A DNA stretch of 60,511 nt, taken from the NCBI GenBank assembly GCA_027064135.1, contig JAMOQG010000025.1, positions 1-60,511 of the forward strand, given 5' to 3'. The stretch comes from Peptostreptococcaceae bacterium (GTDB taxonomy: Bacteria > Bacillota > Clostridia > Peptostreptococcales > Acidaminobacteraceae). The position numbers and the translations under genes are program-made. Below are positions 58,487 through 60,511 of the stretch, piece by piece (the stretch's first letter is position 1; each line of letters begins with the position of its first letter). The notes below the pieces were generated by a model. It saw only the letters and a list, made by a program, of their open reading frames with translations, searched no databases and was not told where the DNA came from.

Positions 58487-58530
58487 TTGACAAATCCAGA
58501 ATACCGGTGTACTATACTAGTATAGCACTG
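58487..58530 (+). promoter_or_regulatory. Promoter with overlapping GntR (YtrA-type) operator palindrome
   Basis: TTGACA (58487-58492), a 17-base spacer and TACTAT (58510-58515). The -10 lies within the perfect palindrome CTATACTAGTATAG (58512-58525), flanked by GTGTA and CACTG. Binding there would block transcription of the following GntR-ABC operon. Confidence 0.65.
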
Positions 58531-58551
58531 ATGCACGAAAGGAGGCACTTA

Positions 58552-58899
58552 TTGAAATTTAATAATACGATACCAATTTATATTCAAATAATGAATTTAA
58601 TGATCGAAAAAATTGTAAGTAAAGAATTAAAAAAAGGTGATAAATTAAAGAGTGTCAGAGAGTATGCAATCGAATTAAATGTAAATGTAAATACTGTAAG
58701 AAATGCTTACGGAGGGCTAGAAGGAAAAGGTATAATATTTAAAAAACGAGGTATTGGAACTTTTGTTACCGAAGATATTAATATTATTGAAAAATTAAAA
58801 AGTGATTTATCATTAAGTGTGGTGAATGAATTTATTATGAAAATGGAAGCTTTAGGATATACTAAAGAAGAAATTCTAAAAAGGATTGAGGCGATATAG
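58552..58899 (+). CDS. GntR-family regulator, YtrA subfamily
   Basis: A 115-residue protein starting at TTG 58552, six bases after AAAGGAGG. The winged helix is clear: IPIYIQIMNLMIEKIV, GDKLKSVREYAIELNVNVNTVRNAYGGLEGKGII, RGIGTFV. The short C-terminal extension (about 40 residues, with LGYTKEEILKRI) is the YtrA type, which controls ABC-transporter genes. It likely represses its own operon through the palindrome at its promoter. The ABC gene starts right after its stop. Confidence 0.88.
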   Translation: MKFNNTIPIYIQIMNLMIEKIVSKELKKGDKLKSVREYAIELNVNVNTVRNAYGGLEGKGIIFKKRGIGTFVTEDINIIEKLKSDLSLSVVNEFIMKMEALGYTKEEILKRIEAI

Positions 58900-59595
58900 T
58901 TGATTACAAAAATTGAGAATTTAAATAAAAAATTCTATAATAAACAAGTTTTAAGTGATATTAATCTTGAAATTGAAAAAGGTAAAATTTATGGATTACT
59001 AGGTCCAAATGGAAGTGGTAAAACAACAATGATGCGAATAGTTGCTAATTTAATAAAAAATACTACTGGAAATGTAGAAGTAAATGGATTAGAGCTTGGA
59101 AAGCAAACTAAAAATATTGTGGCTTTTATGCCAACTTCAAATTTTTTTCCGAAATGGATGAAAGTTAAAAATGCAGTGGATTATTATAATGATTTTTATG
59201 AAGACTTTAATAGAGAAAAATGTATTGAAATACTTAAAAAAGTGGATATTGAAATGGATTTAAAAATAAAATCACTTTCAACAGGAATGACAGAAAAGTT
59301 TAAAATAGCATTAACAATGTCTAGAAATGCTCAACTTATATTACTTGATGAACCATTTAGTGGAATAGATATTATAGCAAAAGAGGATATCAAAAAGTTG
59401 ATAGTTGAAAATTTAACTGAAGAAAATGCAACTATAATTTCAAGTCATTTAATTGATGATATTGAGCCGATATTAGATGAAGTAATAATGATTAAAAAAG
59501 GGCAAATAGTGCTTAATGAGAATGTTGAAAGATTAAGAGAAGAAAAAGAAATGTCGATAATTGAGATTTATAAAGAGGTGTTTTTAAATGTTTAA
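58900..59595 (+). CDS. ABC transporter ATP-binding protein (YtrB-like)
   Basis: A 231-residue protein starting at TTG 58900 directly after the regulator's TAG, behind TTGAGGCG. Walker A GPNGSGKTT, a Q-loop region FMPTSNFFPKW, signature LSTGMTEKFKIALTM with LSTGM instead of LSGGQ, and Walker B LILLDEPFSGID. These are features of the small regulator-linked exporters induced by cell-envelope stress. The permease overlaps its end by 8 bases. Confidence 0.88.
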   Translation: MITKIENLNKKFYNKQVLSDINLEIEKGKIYGLLGPNGSGKTTMMRIVANLIKNTTGNVEVNGLELGKQTKNIVAFMPTSNFFPKWMKVKNAVDYYNDFYEDFNREKCIEILKKVDIEMDLKIKSLSTGMTEKFKIALTMSRNAQLILLDEPFSGIDIIAKEDIKKLIVENLTEENATIISSHLIDDIEPILDEVIMIKKGQIVLNENVERLREEKEMSIIEIYKEVFLNV

Positions 59596-60316
59596 TTTAA
59601 TAAAATATGATTGGATAAGAAAATGGATTTATGCGACAGGTGGTTTAGTTGTAATAGTATTTTTAAATATTGGTGTTTATTTTAAAGAATATACTCCAAC
59701 TGAACAAATAGGTGCATTAGTAGGGCTAAACATGTTGATATTATTTATAAGTTCTGTAGTTTTATTTATTTTGCATGTTAGAAAAATGAATAAACTTCTA
59801 TTTTCGGAAGAGGGACAATTTACATTTTTAACACCTTTAAATGGATATGAAATTTTAGGAGCAAATTTGCTTGGAGCTTTATTAGATATAATAATGTTAT
59901 TAGTAGTATTTGGAACAATACTACTTGTAAATATACAGTTTAACGATATGAATATTGTTAATGAAGCTGTAAGTTATATTCACGTTACAGGTGTAGATAT
60001 ATATGAATTAATTACAACTATATTAATAATGGGATTTTCTGGCTATAGTATGCTATTAGTAACAATATTTTTATCAATGATACTTGTAAAGACACTTTTT
60101 TATAATATAAAAGCAAAAAAAATTCTTTCATTTGTTGCATTTATATTTGTATCAAAGTTTAATTCAATGATTGTGGGAATGTTAAATAACACTAATATAC
60201 GACTTGAAAATATTGAAAATGAAATATTAATAATGAGTATGATTAAAGTACTTATAGTAGTTCTTCTATGGTATGGTATAAGTGGATATTTATTAGAAAA
60301 AAAAGTAAGTGCGTGA
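59588..60316 (+). CDS. ABC transporter membrane protein
   Basis: A 242-residue protein with six hydrophobic spans (about 14-34, 40-63, 88-112, 137-165, 175-195, 212-235). It starts NLIKYDWIRKW, which is typical of ABC-2-like permeases paired with YtrB-type ATPases. ATG follows AGAGGTG. It is the last gene of the GntR-ABC-permease operon, and a terminator follows. Substrate unknown; cell-wall-active peptides or lipids are the usual guess for the family. Confidence 0.8.
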   Translation: MFNLIKYDWIRKWIYATGGLVVIVFLNIGVYFKEYTPTEQIGALVGLNMLILFISSVVLFILHVRKMNKLLFSEEGQFTFLTPLNGYEILGANLLGALLDIIMLLVVFGTILLVNIQFNDMNIVNEAVSYIHVTGVDIYELITTILIMGFSGYSMLLVTIFLSMILVKTLFYNIKAKKILSFVAFIFVSKFNSMIVGMLNNTNIRLENIENEILIMSMIKVLIVVLLWYGISGYLLEKKVSA

Positions 60317-60324
60317 CAAATAAA

Positions 60325-60360
60325 AAAGCATCTATATCGATTTGATATAGATGCTTTAAA
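60325..60360 (+). terminator. Terminator stem, interrupted by the intron insertion
   Basis: AAAGCATCTATATC / GATATAGATGCTTT, a perfect 14-bp stem with a 5-base loop. The expected T run is short (TTT, then AAAATT) because the intron sequence starts a few bases on. Confidence 0.8.
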
Positions 60361-60363
60361 ATT

Positions 60364-60511
60364 GTGTGCCAGGCATGGCACTAGTCTAGCTGGTGTAAGT
60401 CCAGTCACAGGTATTTACCACCAAGTGTAGTGAACCACAAGTTGGTATCAGTAATGGTATAGATGAAGGCAGTGGTGTAGCGAAATTCTTGAGCCTACGA
60501 ACAGAAACTTG
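60364..60511 (+). mobile_element. 5' end of a group IIC-like intron (runs off the window)
   Basis: The sequence starts GTGTGCCAGGCATGGCAC, then AGTCTAGCTGGTGTAAGTCC, later GATGAAGGCAGTGG and CGAACAGAAACTTG. This follows the domain I layout of the Oceanobacillus iheyensis group IIC intron (GUGUGCC-GGCAUGG, AGUCUA, GAGAGUCC, ACACGAACUU) as I recall it. Its position immediately after a terminator stem is the known target choice of class C introns. The reverse transcriptase ORF and domain V would be beyond the end. Confidence 0.75.

Overview
The window is AT-rich, tightly packed bacterial chromosome with ATG/TTG/GTG starts, strong Shine-Dalgarno sites and many intrinsic terminators. It looks like an anaerobic, chemotactic, low-GC Gram-positive bacterium (Clostridia-like Bacillota). 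The evidence is oxygen-sensitive class III ribonucleotide reductase (nrdDG), a selenocysteine formate dehydrogenase with NuoE/NuoF partners, a K+-type membrane pyrophosphatase, a CggR-controlled glycolytic operon, sigma-54, tmRNA/SmpB, and a chemoreceptor beside several response-regulator proteins. The genus cannot be fixed from sequence alone. UGA is a normal stop except at one clear selenocysteine site.

Layout. 1-1.7 kb: end of a GH13 glycosidase and a LacI-type regulator. 1.7-4.9 kb: operon of an LDH/MDH-like protein, a flavodoxin-fold protein and a short AmrS-type radical SAM enzyme. 4.9-5.2 kb: a probable structured non-coding RNA made of two similar units, with its own promoter and terminator. 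5.2-7.6 kb (minus): TtcA-like enzyme and a membrane pseudokinase-like protein. 7.7-11.6 kb: SbcD/SbcC-like (YhaN-like) pair plus a small membrane protein. 11.7-14.3 kb: nrdD-nrdG behind NrdR-like boxes. 14.4-17.1 kb: P-type cation ATPase. 17.1-27.4 kb: signalling region with decayed genes (AhpD-like relic, dCache chemoreceptor, wrecked hybrid histidine kinase, N-terminally damaged CheR) followed by four intact response-regulator proteins in a row. 27.4-32.6 kb: BMP-type nucleoside ABC importer. 32.7-34.1 kb: rpoN. 34.1-41.1 kb: cggR-gap-pgk-tpiA-gpmI-eno. 41.3-45.8 kb: secG, hppA, rnr. 45.8-47.2 kb: small hypothetical, smpB, ssrA. 47.2-53.9 kb: accessory island with a bacteriocin-like peptide, a C39-peptidase ABC exporter, a HlyD-like adaptor and two CPBP-family membrane proteases, flanked by gene relics. 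53.9-58.3 kb: NuoE, NuoF and a Sec-containing FdhF/NuoG-like subunit. 58.5-60.3 kb: YtrA-like GntR regulator with ABC ATPase and permease. 60.36 kb to the end: 5' end of a group IIC-like intron directly behind a terminator hairpin.

How it works together. The core is fermentative: glycolysis under CggR, PPi-driven ion pumping, anaerobic dNTP synthesis and NAD-linked formate oxidation or CO2 reduction. The best candidates for something undescribed are the double-glycine peptide/exporter/CPBP cluster, the tandem-unit RNA at 4.95-5.21 kb, and the flavoprotein/AmrS operon that ends just before that RNA.
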